64,000 bases of DNA, taken from the NCBI GenBank assembly GCA_023954375.1, contig JAMLIC010000009.1:165410-229409 (forward strand), read 5' to 3'. The DNA is from Planctomycetota bacterium (GTDB lineage: Bacteria > Planctomycetota > J058). A model generated the notes under the pieces. That model did not search any database. It had not been told where the DNA came from and saw only the letters and a list, made by a program, of their open reading frames with translations. The position numbers and the translations under genes are program-made. Below, piece by piece: positions 56,138 through 64,000 of this stretch; the stretch's first letter is position 1; the number at the start of each line of letters is the position of its first letter.

Positions 56138-57093
56138 CAGGTGGCGTAGAGGCGCGCGACCTGCTCGCCGTAGCCGTTGTAGGGCAGCGTGGGGACGCGC
56201 TCGCCGCTGCCGAGGAGGCGCTCCGTGGCCTGCGACCAGCGCGGGTGGGGCACGGCCGGGTCGACGTTCGACGACCAGGAGTACTCCTCGGGGTGCAGGT
56301 CGTTCCAGAAGCAGCGCGGCCGCGCGCGCGTGACCTCGAGGCGCACGACGCTCTTGGCGCCCTTGAAGCCGTACTTCCAGGGCACGACGACGCGCAGGGG
56401 CGCGCCGCACTGGGGCGGCAGGCGCCGGCCGTAGACCCCGGTGACGAGCAGCGTCAGGTCGTGCATGGCCTCGTCGAGCCGCAGCGCCTCGTAGTAAGGC
56501 CACCGGTAGCCCCCCGCGCGCTGGCCGGGCGCCTGCTTCGGGTCGAGGAAGCTGGTGAACGCCACGTAGTTCGCCTCGGGGCGGACGCCGACCCTCTCCA
56601 GCAGCTTGCGCAGCGGCACCCCCACCCAGGGGACGGTCATGGCCCAGGCCTCGACGCAGCGGAAGCGGTAGACGCGCTCCTCGAGGCCGAGCGCCTCGAC
56701 GTCCTCGAGCGAGAGCGCGCCGGGGCGCTCGACGAGGCCGTCGACCTCCAGGGCGTAGGGGTCCAGCGTGAAGCGGCGCGCGAGCTGCCAGACGCGCTCC
56801 TTGTCGGTCGTGAACTCGTAGAAGTTGTTGTAGCGATACGGCAAGGGCTCGGGCGTCAGCGGGCGGCCGGCGTCGGCGAAGGCCTCGCTCCGCGGCGCCG
56901 CCAGCGCCGGCCGCGGCGGCTCGTCCTCGGCGCGGGCGGCGTCGACGACGTGGCGCCCGCCGAGGGCCAGGCCGCCCGCGGCCAGCCCGCCGAGCCCGAG
57001 CGCGCGCAGGAAGCGGCGCCGGCTCAGGTAGACGGCCTCGTCGGTGACGGCCGGGTCGGGCAGCTCCCACGCCCGGCGGCGGCGGTGTCGCAC
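56137..57093 (-). CDS. msrP: Protein-methionine-sulfoxide reductase catalytic subunit MsrP
   Basis: 318 residues. A twin-arginine signal (SRRRFLRALGLGGLAAGGLALGG) exports the folded molybdoenzyme. The family core is present: YNNFYEFTTDKERVW, LEVDGLVERPGALSLEDV, FRCVEAWAMTVPWVGVPL with the molybdenum-ligand Cys, GGYRWPYYEALRLDEAMHDLTLL, PLRVVVPWKYGFKGAKSVV and NDLHPEEYSWSSNVDP. It repairs oxidised methionine in periplasmic proteins. GTG start with GAGGAGG 6-12 nt upstream and a TAGCAT -10 candidate at 57117-57122. No full-length msrQ is next to it. Confidence 0.93.
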   Translation of the reverse strand: MRHRRRRAWELPDPAVTDEAVYLSRRRFLRALGLGGLAAGGLALGGRHVVDAARAEDEPPRPALAAPRSEAFADAGRPLTPEPLPYRYNNFYEFTTDKERVWQLARRFTLDPYALEVDGLVERPGALSLEDVEALGLEERVYRFRCVEAWAMTVPWVGVPLRKLLERVGVRPEANYVAFTSFLDPKQAPGQRAGGYRWPYYEALRLDEAMHDLTLLVTGVYGRRLPPQCGAPLRVVVPWKYGFKGAKSVVRLEVTRARPRCFWNDLHPEEYSWSSNVDPAVPHPRWSQATERLLGSGERVPTLPYNGYGEQVARLYAT

Positions 57094-57142
57094 GCGCGGC
57101 CTCCTCTCGGGAGGCGATGCTAGCCAGCCGCCGTCGGCCGGG

Positions 57143-58942
57143 CTACCGGCGGGCGCGGGCGCGCTTCGGCGCCGCCACGGTCGACGCCTCGCTCGGGGGC
57201 GCTGGGGTCGCCGCCGGCGCCTCGCGGCGCAGGAACTCGCGCACGAAGCGGTCGGCCGGGAGCGAGTTCACGACGTCCTGGCGCGAGGCCCAGCCGCGGC
57301 GCGCCTCGACGAGGGCGTGGCGGCGGGCGTCGTCGAGGGTGCCGGGCGCGTGCGCGTCGGGGTTGATGCACAGCTTGACCCCGCGCGCGCGGATCCGGCG
57401 GATGTGGATCCAGTCGGCGTCGAGGCGCTGGGGCTGCCCGTTGACCTCGATCGCCACGCCGTTGCCGGCCGCGGCCTCGAGGACCGGCTCCCAGTCGAAC
57501 TGCGAGGCCTCGCGCTCGAGGAGCCGCCGCCCGAGCGGGTGGCCGAGGACGCGCACGAGCGGGTGCGACACGGCGCGCACGAGGCGCGCGGTCATGCGGT
57601 CTCGCTCCATGCCGAGCTCGGTGTGCACCGACGCGATCACGAAGTCGAGCTCGGCCAGGCAGTCGTCGGGGAGGTCGAGCGACCCGTCGGCCATGATGTC
57701 GCACTCGACGCCGTGCAGCACGACGAGCCCGGGGTGGGCGGCGCGGGCGGCCTCGACCTCCTCGCGCTGGGCGCGCAGGCGCTCGGCGGAGAGGCCGTTG
57801 GCGTAGCGGGCGGCCTGGCTGTGGTCGGAGATCCCCACGTAGCCGTAGCCCAGGCGCGCGGCCTCCTCGACCATGTCGGCGACCGAGCCCACGCCGTCGG
57901 ACCAGGTGGTGTGGACGTGGAGCACGCCGGCGATGTCCTGCGGCTCGACGAGGGTCGGCAGCGTGCCGGCGCGGGCGGCGTCGACCTCGCCCGTGTTCTC
58001 GCGCAGCTCGGGCTCGACGTAGGCCAGCCCGAGCTTGCCGAAGAGCTCGGCCTCCGTGGCGAGGGCGGGCGCGGGCGAGCCGTCGAGCGGGCGGAGCGAG
58101 TACTCGTTGAGCGTGTAGCCCTGGTCCAGCGCCAGCTGCCGCAGGTGGACGTTGAACTCCTTGCTGCCGGTGAAGTAGGCCAGGGCGCAGGCGAACGACT
58201 CGGGCGGGACGACGCGCACGTCGACCTGCAGGCCCGAGTGGACGTGGACCGACGTCTTGGTCGGGCCGCGGGCGATCACGTCGGCGACGTCCTCGTGCGA
58301 GACGAACGCCTCCATGACCGGGTCGGCCTTGGGGGCGGCGATGAGGAGGTCGACGTCGCGCACGGTCTCGCGCCCGCGGCGCAGGCTCCCGGCGACCTCG
58401 ACGCGCTCGACGCCCTCGACGGCGGCCAGGGCGTCGGCGAGGCGGCGCGCCTGGGGCAGGGCCTCGGCGCGGAGGACGCGGTCGCGCGTGCGGGCCAGGA
58501 GGGCCAGTCCGGAGAGGATCTTGTCCTGGGTCTTCTTGCCGAAGCCCTTGAGGTGGGCCACGCGGTCGTCGCGGCAGGCCTTCTCCAGCTCCTCGAGCGA
58601 CGTGACGCCCAGGAGCTCCCACACGGCCTTGGTCTTCTTCGGGCCCATGCCCTGGACCTTCATGAGGTCGAACACGCCGGCCGGGATCCCGGCGCGGAGC
58701 TCCTCGAGGTAGGCGAGCGTGCCCGTGCCGCAGAGCTCGAGCAGCTTCTCGCGGATGCTCGCGCCGATCCCCGGGATGTGCTTGAGGCGCTCCTCACGGA
58801 TCAGCGTGGCCACGTCCTCCTCGAGCGAGGCGACGGCGCGGGCGGCGTTCTCGTAGGCGCGGACCTTGAAGGGGTTCTCGCCCTTGAGCTCGAGGGTGCG
58901 CGCGATCTCGAGCAGGGTGGCCTCGATCGTCTTGTTGTCCAC
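57143..58942 (-). CDS. polX: DNA polymerase/3'-5' exonuclease PolX
   Basis: 599 residues. Helix-hairpin-helix 8-kDa domain at the N-terminus (HIPGIGASIREKLLELC, VQGMGPKKTKAVWELLG). The Pol X palm carries GSLRRGRETVRDVDLLIA and VDVRVV, giving the three metal-binding Asp. The C-terminal PHP domain (~335-575) has LHVHTTWSDG, GISDHSQ, HGVECDI, ASVHTEL and NPDAHAP, providing 3'-5' exonuclease activity. It acts in base-excision repair. The C-terminus is a basic tail. GTG start. Confidence 0.95.
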   Translation of the reverse strand: MDNKTIEATLLEIARTLELKGENPFKVRAYENAARAVASLEEDVATLIREERLKHIPGIGASIREKLLELCGTGTLAYLEELRAGIPAGVFDLMKVQGMGPKKTKAVWELLGVTSLEELEKACRDDRVAHLKGFGKKTQDKILSGLALLARTRDRVLRAEALPQARRLADALAAVEGVERVEVAGSLRRGRETVRDVDLLIAAPKADPVMEAFVSHEDVADVIARGPTKTSVHVHSGLQVDVRVVPPESFACALAYFTGSKEFNVHLRQLALDQGYTLNEYSLRPLDGSPAPALATEAELFGKLGLAYVEPELRENTGEVDAARAGTLPTLVEPQDIAGVLHVHTTWSDGVGSVADMVEEAARLGYGYVGISDHSQAARYANGLSAERLRAQREEVEAARAAHPGLVVLHGVECDIMADGSLDLPDDCLAELDFVIASVHTELGMERDRMTARLVRAVSHPLVRVLGHPLGRRLLEREASQFDWEPVLEAAAGNGVAIEVNGQPQRLDADWIHIRRIRARGVKLCINPDAHAPGTLDDARRHALVEARRGWASRQDVVNSLPADRFVREFLRREAPAATPAPPSEASTVAAPKRARARR

Positions 58943-59003
58943 GTCGGCCTCGCCACACGTGATCGTAGCGCGGCCCCGGGCGCCGCGGGGCGGCGTCGGC
59001 GGC

Positions 59004-59009
59004 TATGAT
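59004..59009 (+). promoter_or_regulatory. -10 element TATGAT, 7 nt before a GTG start
   Basis: TATGAT contains both upstream ATG triplets of the lipoprotein frame, so these cannot be used as starts if this is the promoter. The remaining start, GTG 59017, follows after 7 nt with no ribosome site beyond GAGG. Confidence 0.55.
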
Positions 59010-59016
59010 GGAGGCC

Positions 59017-59403
59017 GTGAAGGCGCGCGCGCTCGTCCCGTCCGTGCTCCTCCTGCTCGCGGGCTGCCCCGACCCGGGCGCCGCGCCGCCCGTGGCCGAC
59101 GTCGCGCCGGCCGCGTCGGCGACCCCGGCCGCGCCGGCGTCGGCGACCCCGGCCGACCCGCTGGCCGGCGGCGTGTTCTCGCGCGAGGAGGTGCTCGAGA
59201 TCTTCCGCGCCGAGCACGCGGCCGGGGCCGACGGCACGGCGGAGGCCGCGGCCGCGAAGGCGCGCGTGCTCAAGCGGCACCGCCTCGTCGACGACGAGGG
59301 GCGCGAGGTGGCGCCGCGCGCACGCGCCTACGAGCGGGCCCTGCAGGCGCTGGCGGCCGACCAGGAGGCCTGGGCGGCCTTCGTCGAGTCGCTGGGGCGG
59401 TGA
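59017..59403 (+). CDS. Small lipoprotein
   Basis: 128 residues. Signal with lipobox LLAGC (MKARALVPSVLLLLAGC), an Ala/Pro/Thr spacer to ~50, then a short helical domain (FSREEVLEIFRAEHAAGADG, RVLKRHRLVDDEGREVAPRARAYERALQALA). No family is recognised. The next gene starts 4 nt after the stop. The GTG is chosen because the in-frame ATGs fall inside the -10 element. Confidence 0.65.
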   Translation: MKARALVPSVLLLLAGCPDPGAAPPVADVAPAASATPAAPASATPADPLAGGVFSREEVLEIFRAEHAAGADGTAEAAAAKARVLKRHRLVDDEGREVAPRARAYERALQALAADQEAWAAFVESLGR

Positions 59404-59407
59404 GCCC

Positions 59408-60325
59408 GTGAAGCTGGCGGGCGCGGCGCGGCTGGCCCTTGCGCTCGTCCCGGGCGAGGCCCTCGCCCCGGGCCTCCTGCCCGGCGCCGCGCGCGGGCGG
59501 CTCGAGCTCGTGCACCACGGCCACCCGGCCGAGGCCGCCGCGCTGGCGCTCCTCGGCCAGGACGCGCAGCGCGCCTGGAGCGGCCCGGCGGCGTTCGCCG
59601 CCGCCGCGGCGGGGCGGGTCGTGCGCGAGGGCGAGACGGCGTGGCTGCTCGAGCCGGTGCGCGTGAGCGGCGACGGCAAGGCGGTCCTCGAGGGGCCCCT
59701 GCCGCTCGGCGCCGCCCCGCTGGCCGACGCGCTCGAGCACCTCGCGCCCGCCCTGCCGGCGGGGGTCGAGGTCGTGGCGGGCGAGCCGAGCGTCCTCGTG
59801 ACGCCGGGCGCCCTCGACGGGCCGTCGACGGCGGTGGCCGAGCTCCTGCCGGGGCGCGGGCTCGAGACGTTCCTCGAGGCCAGCCCCGCCGTGCGCGCGG
59901 TCGTCTCGGCCTCGGCCCACGCCTGCCGCGAGGCGGGCGTCGCGGCCACACACCTCGTGGCCCACAGCCCCGCCGGGCCGCTCGTCGTGCGGCCGCTGCG
60001 CGACGTGTGGCCCGCGGTCCGCTCGGCGATCGTGGTCGGCGCCACGGACGCCGCGCGCGCCCTGGCGCTCCTGCTCGGGGTCGACCACGCGCCGGCGGCG
60101 CCGGGGGGCGAGCTGGCCGTCGCCGCGGACGCGCTCGCGCGCCACGAGGTGGTGGTCGTGCTCCTCGCCGCACCCGCGGACGACCTGGGCGCGCTCGCCG
60201 CGGCGGCGGTCGTCGTCGCGGCGAGCGAGCCCGACGCCGAGGGGACGGTCGAGCTGGCCGTGCGGGGCGCGCCGGCGCCGGCGGACGCGGCGGACCCGCT
60301 GGGGCGGCTGGTCGCGCCGCGCTGA
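59408..60325 (+). CDS. Uncharacterised protein
   Basis: 305 residues, Ala/Leu-rich, without a clear signal peptide or catalytic motif. It seems to contain two Rossmann-like halves (PGAARGRLELVHHGHPAEAAALALLG and VRSAIVVGATDAARALALLLGVDHAP), with LARHEVVVVLLAAPADDLGALAAAAVVVAAS near the end. It is probably co-transcribed with the lipoprotein gene upstream. I cannot assign a function. Confidence 0.55.
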   Translation: MKLAGAARLALALVPGEALAPGLLPGAARGRLELVHHGHPAEAAALALLGQDAQRAWSGPAAFAAAAAGRVVREGETAWLLEPVRVSGDGKAVLEGPLPLGAAPLADALEHLAPALPAGVEVVAGEPSVLVTPGALDGPSTAVAELLPGRGLETFLEASPAVRAVVSASAHACREAGVAATHLVAHSPAGPLVVRPLRDVWPAVRSAIVVGATDAARALALLLGVDHAPAAPGGELAVAADALARHEVVVVLLAAPADDLGALAAAAVVVAASEPDAEGTVELAVRGAPAPADAADPLGRLVAPR

Positions 60326-60360
60326 ACTCCGACCGCGCTCGGCCGCTCGCGCCCGCCAGG

Positions 60361-60942
60361 CTACTCCACCGTCCGCCGGATCCGCTCGAGCAGCGCCACC
60401 AGCTCCGACGGCGTGAGGTGCTGGCCGCCGGGCGTGCGCAGGTAGGCCGCGGCGAGCTCGACGATCGCCCGCGCCGTGCTCCCCGCCCGCTCCGCCGCGG
60501 GCGGGGCAGGAGGCGCGTCCTCCGGCGCCGCCGCGTCGAGGGGCGCAGACGGCGCGAGCCGCGGAGGACGCCCCCGGCGCGGCGGCGCCCCCGGCGCCTC
60601 GGGCGCGACGTACTCCTCGCGCAGCTTCGCCCGGAGCTCGTCGTGCCGCTCCGCGGCCGGCGCCCTGCCGCCCTTCGTCCAGCCGCGCAGCGTCGGCAGG
60701 CTCACGCCGAGGTGGTCGGCGAGGCGCTGCTCGCTCAGCCCGAAGCGACGCCGGTAGGCCTCGAGGTCCCCCGGCCCCAGGTCGGACGGCCAGCGGCCGG
60801 GCTGCCGCCCGCGCCGGCGCGGCGGCGTCGTCTCGGACCGCGCCGGGGCTCCTGGCCGGTCGACGCCCTCGTCGTCCGCGTCGTCCTGATCGTCCTCGTC
60901 GTCGAACTCGGCAGGCTCGTCGTCGGCGTCGGTCCGGACCAT
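60361..60942 (-). CDS. Helix-turn-helix DNA-binding protein
   Basis: 193 residues. The first ~30 residues are strongly acidic (DDEDDQDDADDEG), followed by a basic Pro/Arg stretch. An HTH (~60-92: LEAYRRRFGLSEQRLADHLGVSLPTLRGWTKGG) is of XRE/MerR-like type. A Pro/Ala-rich linker leads to a helical C-terminus (ARAIVELAAAYLRTPGGQHLTPSELVALLERIRR), probably for dimerisation. Possible regulator of the adjacent ergothioneine genes, by position only. Confidence 0.72.
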   Translation of the reverse strand: MVRTDADDEPAEFDDEDDQDDADDEGVDRPGAPARSETTPPRRRGRQPGRWPSDLGPGDLEAYRRRFGLSEQRLADHLGVSLPTLRGWTKGGRAPAAERHDELRAKLREEYVAPEAPGAPPRRGRPPRLAPSAPLDAAAPEDAPPAPPAAERAGSTARAIVELAAAYLRTPGGQHLTPSELVALLERIRRTVE

Positions 60943-60986
60943 GGTTCACGGCTCCCCGCGCCCGATGACACCATGACCGCGCCCGG

Positions 60987-61943
60987 TCAGTGGACCCGCA
61001 GGTAGTGCAGGGAGAACATGCCCTCGGGGTCGGTCCAGGTCTCGAGCGGGGTGAAGCCGACCGCCTGCGCCAGGCCGCGGAAGACGTCGACCGAGTACTT
61101 GTAGGAGCACTCGGTGTGGATCCGCTCCCCGGCGCGGAAGCTGAACACGCGGTCGGCGACCGTCACCTCCTGGTCGCGCTCGCTCACGAGGTGCATCTCG
61201 ACGCGGCTCCGCGCCGGGTCGAAGAAGGCCAGGTGACGGAAGGCGGCGAGGTCGAAGCTCCCGGCCAGCTCGCGGTTGATCCGGGCGAGGATGTTCTTGT
61301 TGAACGCGGCCGTGACGCCCCGCGGGTCGTCGTAAGCGAGGTCGAGCACCGCCGGGTCCTTCGGCACGTCGGCGCCGATCAGGAGGTCGCCGCGGGGGCC
61401 GACGAGGCGCGCGACGAGGCCGAGGAAGCGGCGCGCCTGGTCGGGGTCGAAGTTGCCGATCGTCGAGCCGGGGAAGAAGGCCAGGCGCTTGGCGGGCGGC
61501 CCCTCGCGCGCCGGGAGCGAGAAGGGCTGGGTGTAGTCGGCGCAGATCGCCCACACCTCGAGGTCGGGGAAGGCGCGGTCGATCCGGCCGGTCGCCTGGA
61601 GGAGCGCCTCCTTCGAGACGTCGAGGGCCACGTAGGCCGCCGGGCGGTCGAGGGCGGCGAGCAGGAGGTCCGTCTTGCGCGCCGAGCCGCAGCCGAGCTC
61701 GACCACCTCGACGCCGGGCCCGGCGAGCGCGGCGATCGCCGGGCCGCGCTCGCGCAGGAGGCCCGCCTCGACGCGCGGGATGTAGTACTCCGGCAGGGCG
61801 CAGATCGCGTCGAACAGCCGCGAGCCCTCGGCGTCGTAGAACAGCGCGCACGGGAGCGCCCGCGGGCTGCGCTCGAGCCCGGCGAGGACCACGTCGAGCA
61901 GGCGCGCCGGCGTGGGCGCGAGGTCGATCAGCCGGACCGTCAC
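60987..61943 (-). CDS. egtD: L-histidine N-alpha-methyltransferase EgtD
   Basis: 318 residues, close to mycobacterial EgtD. It trimethylates histidine to hercynine using S-adenosylmethionine. Motifs: FDAICALPEYYIPRVEAGLL, VVELGCGSARKTDLLL (SAM site), FFPGSTIGNFDPDQA, LLIGADVPKDPAVLDLAYDD, GVTAAFNKNILARINREL and ECSYKYSVDVF. GTG start overlaps the egtB stop, so the two are coupled. Confidence 0.94.
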   Translation of the reverse strand: MTVRLIDLAPTPARLLDVVLAGLERSPRALPCALFYDAEGSRLFDAICALPEYYIPRVEAGLLRERGPAIAALAGPGVEVVELGCGSARKTDLLLAALDRPAAYVALDVSKEALLQATGRIDRAFPDLEVWAICADYTQPFSLPAREGPPAKRLAFFPGSTIGNFDPDQARRFLGLVARLVGPRGDLLIGADVPKDPAVLDLAYDDPRGVTAAFNKNILARINRELAGSFDLAAFRHLAFFDPARSRVEMHLVSERDQEVTVADRVFSFRAGERIHTECSYKYSVDVFRGLAQAVGFTPLETWTDPEGMFSLHYLRVH

Positions 61944-63214
61944 GCCGCGTCCTCCGCCAGCCGGACCCCCGAGAACTGCCAGCGCGCGTCGGGGGGGAAG
62001 AAGTTGCGGTAGGTCGCGCGCGCGTGGCCCCGCGGCGTGGCGCACGAGCCGCCGCGCAGGACGAGCTGGCTCACCATGAACTTCCCGTTGTACTCCGCGA
62101 CCGCGCCCTCGGCCGGGCGGAAGCCGGGGTAGGGCGCGTAGGCGCTGGCCGTCCACTCCCACACGTCGCCCAGGAGCTGCGCGGGGCCCTGCGCGCCGGC
62201 GGGGCAGGGGCGCGGGTGCAGCCGGTCGGGGTCGAGGAGGCCGGCCTCGTCGCGCGGCGCGCGCGCGGCGAAGACCTCCCACTCGGCCTCGAGCGGCAGC
62301 CGGCGGCCCGCCCAGCGGGCGTAGGCGTCGGCCTCGTAGTAGCTCACGTGCGTGACCGGCGCGGCGAGCTGGAGCGGCTCGAGCCCGGCCAGGGTGAACT
62401 CCTGCCAGCCGCCTCCGTGGCGCCGCCAGTGGAGCGGCGCCTCCCACCCGCGTTCCTGCACGACGGCCCAGCCGTCGGAGAGCCAGAGCCCCGGGCGGGC
62501 GTAGCCGCCGTCGTCGACGAAGGCGAGGAACTCGGCGTTGGTGACCGGGCGCGACGCCAGCCGGAACGGCCGCAGCAGGACCGCGTGGCGCGGGCGCTCG
62601 TTGTCGAACGAGAAGCCGCCGCGGGCGGGCGCGCCGACCTCGACGGCGCCGCCCGGGTGCGCGTGCCAGGCGAGCGGCGGCGGGTCGGCGGGCGGGTCGC
62701 GCCGGGCCGGGGCGTAGGCCGGGGCGAGCGGGCTCTGCGCGAGGAGGTGCTTGGCGTCGGTGAGGAGGAGCTCCTGATGCTGCTGCTCGTGGTGGAGCCC
62801 CAGCTCGACGAGCGCCCGCGCCCGCGGCGGCAGCGCGTCTCTCGCGAGGAGGTCGCCCAGCGCCGCGTCGACGTGGGCGCGCCAGCGGAGCACGACGTCG
62901 AGCGACGGCCGCGTGAGCAGGCCGCGCCGCGGCCGCGGGTGCCGGGGCCCGAGCGCCTCGTAGTAGGAGTTGAACAGCACGTCGAAGCGGGCGTCGAACG
63001 GCGTCGCGCCCGCGTGGTCGACGAGCACCAGCCGCTCGAAGAACCACGTCGTGTGCGCCAGGTGCCACTTCGTCGGGCTGGCGTCGGGCATGGACTGCGC
63101 CTGCTGGTCCTCGGCCGACAGCGGCCGGGCGAGCGCCTCGGTCAGCCCGCGCACGGTCCGCAGCCCCTCGAGCAGCGCCGCCGCGGGCGGCGCGTCGTCC
63201 TCGTGCTGACGCAT
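61940..63214 (-). CDS. egtB: Ergothioneine biosynthesis protein EgtB
   Basis: 424 residues. DinB-like N-terminal domain with iron ligands in HLAHTTWFFE (H54) and HHEQQHQELLL (H142, H146). The C-terminal FGE-sulfatase domain carries RPVTNAEFLAFVDDGGY, PVTHVSYYEADAYARWAGRRLPLEAEWEVFA, LLGDVWEWTASAYAPYPGF and VLRGGSCATPRGHARATYRNFFPPDARWQFSGVRLA. It joins a thiol to hercynine with oxygen. No egtA, egtC or egtE lies in the window. ATG 63214 follows TACGGT by 6 nt, another leaderless candidate. Confidence 0.93.
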   Translation of the reverse strand: MRQHEDDAPPAAALLEGLRTVRGLTEALARPLSAEDQQAQSMPDASPTKWHLAHTTWFFERLVLVDHAGATPFDARFDVLFNSYYEALGPRHPRPRRGLLTRPSLDVVLRWRAHVDAALGDLLARDALPPRARALVELGLHHEQQHQELLLTDAKHLLAQSPLAPAYAPARRDPPADPPPLAWHAHPGGAVEVGAPARGGFSFDNERPRHAVLLRPFRLASRPVTNAEFLAFVDDGGYARPGLWLSDGWAVVQERGWEAPLHWRRHGGGWQEFTLAGLEPLQLAAPVTHVSYYEADAYARWAGRRLPLEAEWEVFAARAPRDEAGLLDPDRLHPRPCPAGAQGPAQLLGDVWEWTASAYAPYPGFRPAEGAVAEYNGKFMVSQLVLRGGSCATPRGHARATYRNFFPPDARWQFSGVRLAEDAA

Positions 63215-63280
63215 GCGTCGACCGTAACAGAGCCGGGCCCCGACGAGGGACACCTCCCCGCACGTCGCCCGGGTGAAACG

Positions 63281-63310
63281 CCGAGGGGCCCGCCGATGCG
63301 GGCCCCTCGG
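63281..63310 (-). terminator. 13-bp hairpin terminator
   Basis: CCGAGGGGCCCGC (63281-63293) and GCGGGCCCCTCGG (63298-63310) pair perfectly around loop CGAT. On the minus strand it is 24 nt past the stop of the lipoprotein gene and is followed by a short TTT, fitting a weak intrinsic terminator. Confidence 0.7.
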
Positions 63311-63334
63311 GAGACGTAGGCCGTAGGACGCCGC

Positions 63335-63904
63335 TCAGCGCTGACCGCCGCCGCCCTGCTGCAGGTTGCCGCCCTGCTGCTGGACGCCGCCCGGCTGCTG
63401 CTGGGCGCCGCTCGGCTGCTGCTGACCGCCCGGCGGCACCCGGGCGCCGCCCTGCTGCTGCTGGCCGTTCTGGCCGGGCTGCCGCTGCAGGCCGTCACGC
63501 TGCTGCTGGCCCTCCTGGAACAGCTCGTCCTGCCGCTGGATCCCCTCCTGCTGCTGGAGGCCCGGCTCCTGCATCCCCGGCTCCTGCATCATCGGGTCGT
63601 GGTGCATCTGCTGCCCGTGGGGCGACAGATCGACGTCCTGGATCGCCTGGTCGATGCCCTGGAACCGCACGTCCTCGGTGTACGGCTCGTAGCCCTCCTT
63701 CTCGACCTGCAGCTGCTGACGATCCTCCGGCACGCGCAGCTCGTAGAAGCCGCGGTAGTCGGTGGAGGTCTCCTCGTCGCCGATCCTCACCGTGGCCCCG
63801 GGCAACGGCTCGCCCGTACGCTCGTCTCGAACGATGCCCTGCACGTCGACGCCGCCGCAGCCCGCGGCCGCGAGGACGAGCAGCGCGCTCCAAAGCCGCT
63901 TCAT
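63335..63904 (-). CDS. Lipoprotein with a carboxypeptidase-regulatory-like domain and Gln-rich tail
   Basis: 189 residues. Signal and lipobox AAGC (MKRLWSALLVLAAAGC). A short beta-sandwich resembles the carboxypeptidase regulatory-like fold (VQGIVRDERTGEPLPGATV, STDYRGFYELRVPEDRQQLQ, EGYEPYTEDVRFQG). The last ~95 residues are Gln/Gly/Pro-rich with QQQ runs and imperfect QQPGG repeats. A surface-exposed role is inferred. ATG 63904 has GGAGGGT upstream. Confidence 0.75.
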   Translation of the reverse strand: MKRLWSALLVLAAAGCGGVDVQGIVRDERTGEPLPGATVRIGDEETSTDYRGFYELRVPEDRQQLQVEKEGYEPYTEDVRFQGIDQAIQDVDLSPHGQQMHHDPMMQEPGMQEPGLQQQEGIQRQDELFQEGQQQRDGLQRQPGQNGQQQQGGARVPPGGQQQPSGAQQQPGGVQQQGGNLQQGGGGQR

Positions 63905-63925
63905 CCGCAAACCCTCCGTTTCCCC

Positions 63926-64000
63926 TGGCCTCCCCCCCACGCGGGGGGCCCCCCCGGGCCCCCCCCCCCCCCCCGGCCCCCCGCCCCCCCCCCCCCGGCG
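63926..64000. other. Low-complexity C/G homopolymer at the window end
   Basis: Runs of 5-17 C separated by short G blocks, unlike any other sequence here except the 24.97-25.05 kb hairpin. There is no coding signal. It looks like degraded sequence at a contig end. Confidence 0.6.

Noticed and set aside
63926..64000. Possible regulatory G/C tract at the window end
   Set aside because: Irregular homopolymers at the very end of the window look like low-quality sequence; no symmetry or motif is seen.

Overview
The window is a very GC-rich (well above 70%) bacterial segment, densely packed with genes on both strands. Most start codons are GTG, and stop/start overlaps (GTGA, ATGA, TGATG) are common. 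The gene content points to a Planctomycetota-like, or less likely Myxococcota-like, bacterium with a large signalling repertoire: five Hanks-type Ser/Thr kinases or pseudokinases, ECF sigma factors, DUF4058, YIP1, an FGE-type EgtB, SpoIIE-type phosphatases and many lipoproteins. This placement is inferred from families only. The last ~60 bases are C/G homopolymer and look like a contig end.

Layout. 1-17 kb: the end of a TPR-like protein converges on a phosphotransferase of the rifampicin-phosphotransferase architecture across a hairpin terminator. Then come a HEAT-like membrane protein, an unknown protein, mtnA, a DUF4058 protein, an ECF sigma factor with two tandem receptor-like kinases (both split by apparent frameshifts), a further kinase, a secreted hydrolase and a RING-like membrane protein. 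17-25 kb: an operon of rsgA, a protein with five CCHC zinc fingers plus a SpoIIE phosphatase, a pterin synthase-family enzyme, and a second protein with three of the same fingers plus a phosphatase-like domain lacking catalytic residues. An ECF sigma / FecR-type anti-sigma pair follows. 25-34 kb: gamma-carbonic-anhydrase-like protein, the primary sigma factor, a pseudokinase with a tail of about 35 DPFAPAG[S/N] repeats, a B-box/YIP1 membrane protein, a diguanylate cyclase, and a frameshifted membrane protein. 34-46 kb: a DevC-DevA-DevB type ABC exporter, a large secreted protein, a zinc alcohol dehydrogenase, a tandem USP protein, a lipoprotein, an M28 peptidase with PDZ, and an RsbW-like ATPase. 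46-64 kb: a divergent dapF, a DUF374 acyltransferase, a sigma-54 activator with a receiver lacking the phospho-acceptor Asp, a 47-residue protein, a redoxin, a DUF58 protein, an intact receptor-like kinase, msrP, polX, egtBD and small lipoproteins.

Non-coding structure is unusually rich. Two interspersed repeat families (A and B) often sit directly on stop codons. Copies of family B keep their flanks but have different hairpin stems that remain base-paired; one copy carries a G29/C21 hairpin. About ten genes have a TAnnnT-like -10 element only 6-9 nt before the start codon and no Shine-Dalgarno sequence, implying leaderless transcripts. Apparent frameshifts cluster in GC-rich linkers and may be consensus errors.

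The most original system is the 17-23 kb operon, which looks like a partner-switching phosphatase / pseudophosphatase pair sharing a new zinc-finger sensor module and transcribed together with rsgA and a pterin enzyme. An RsbW-like kinase at 45.6 kb is a possible but unproven counterpart.
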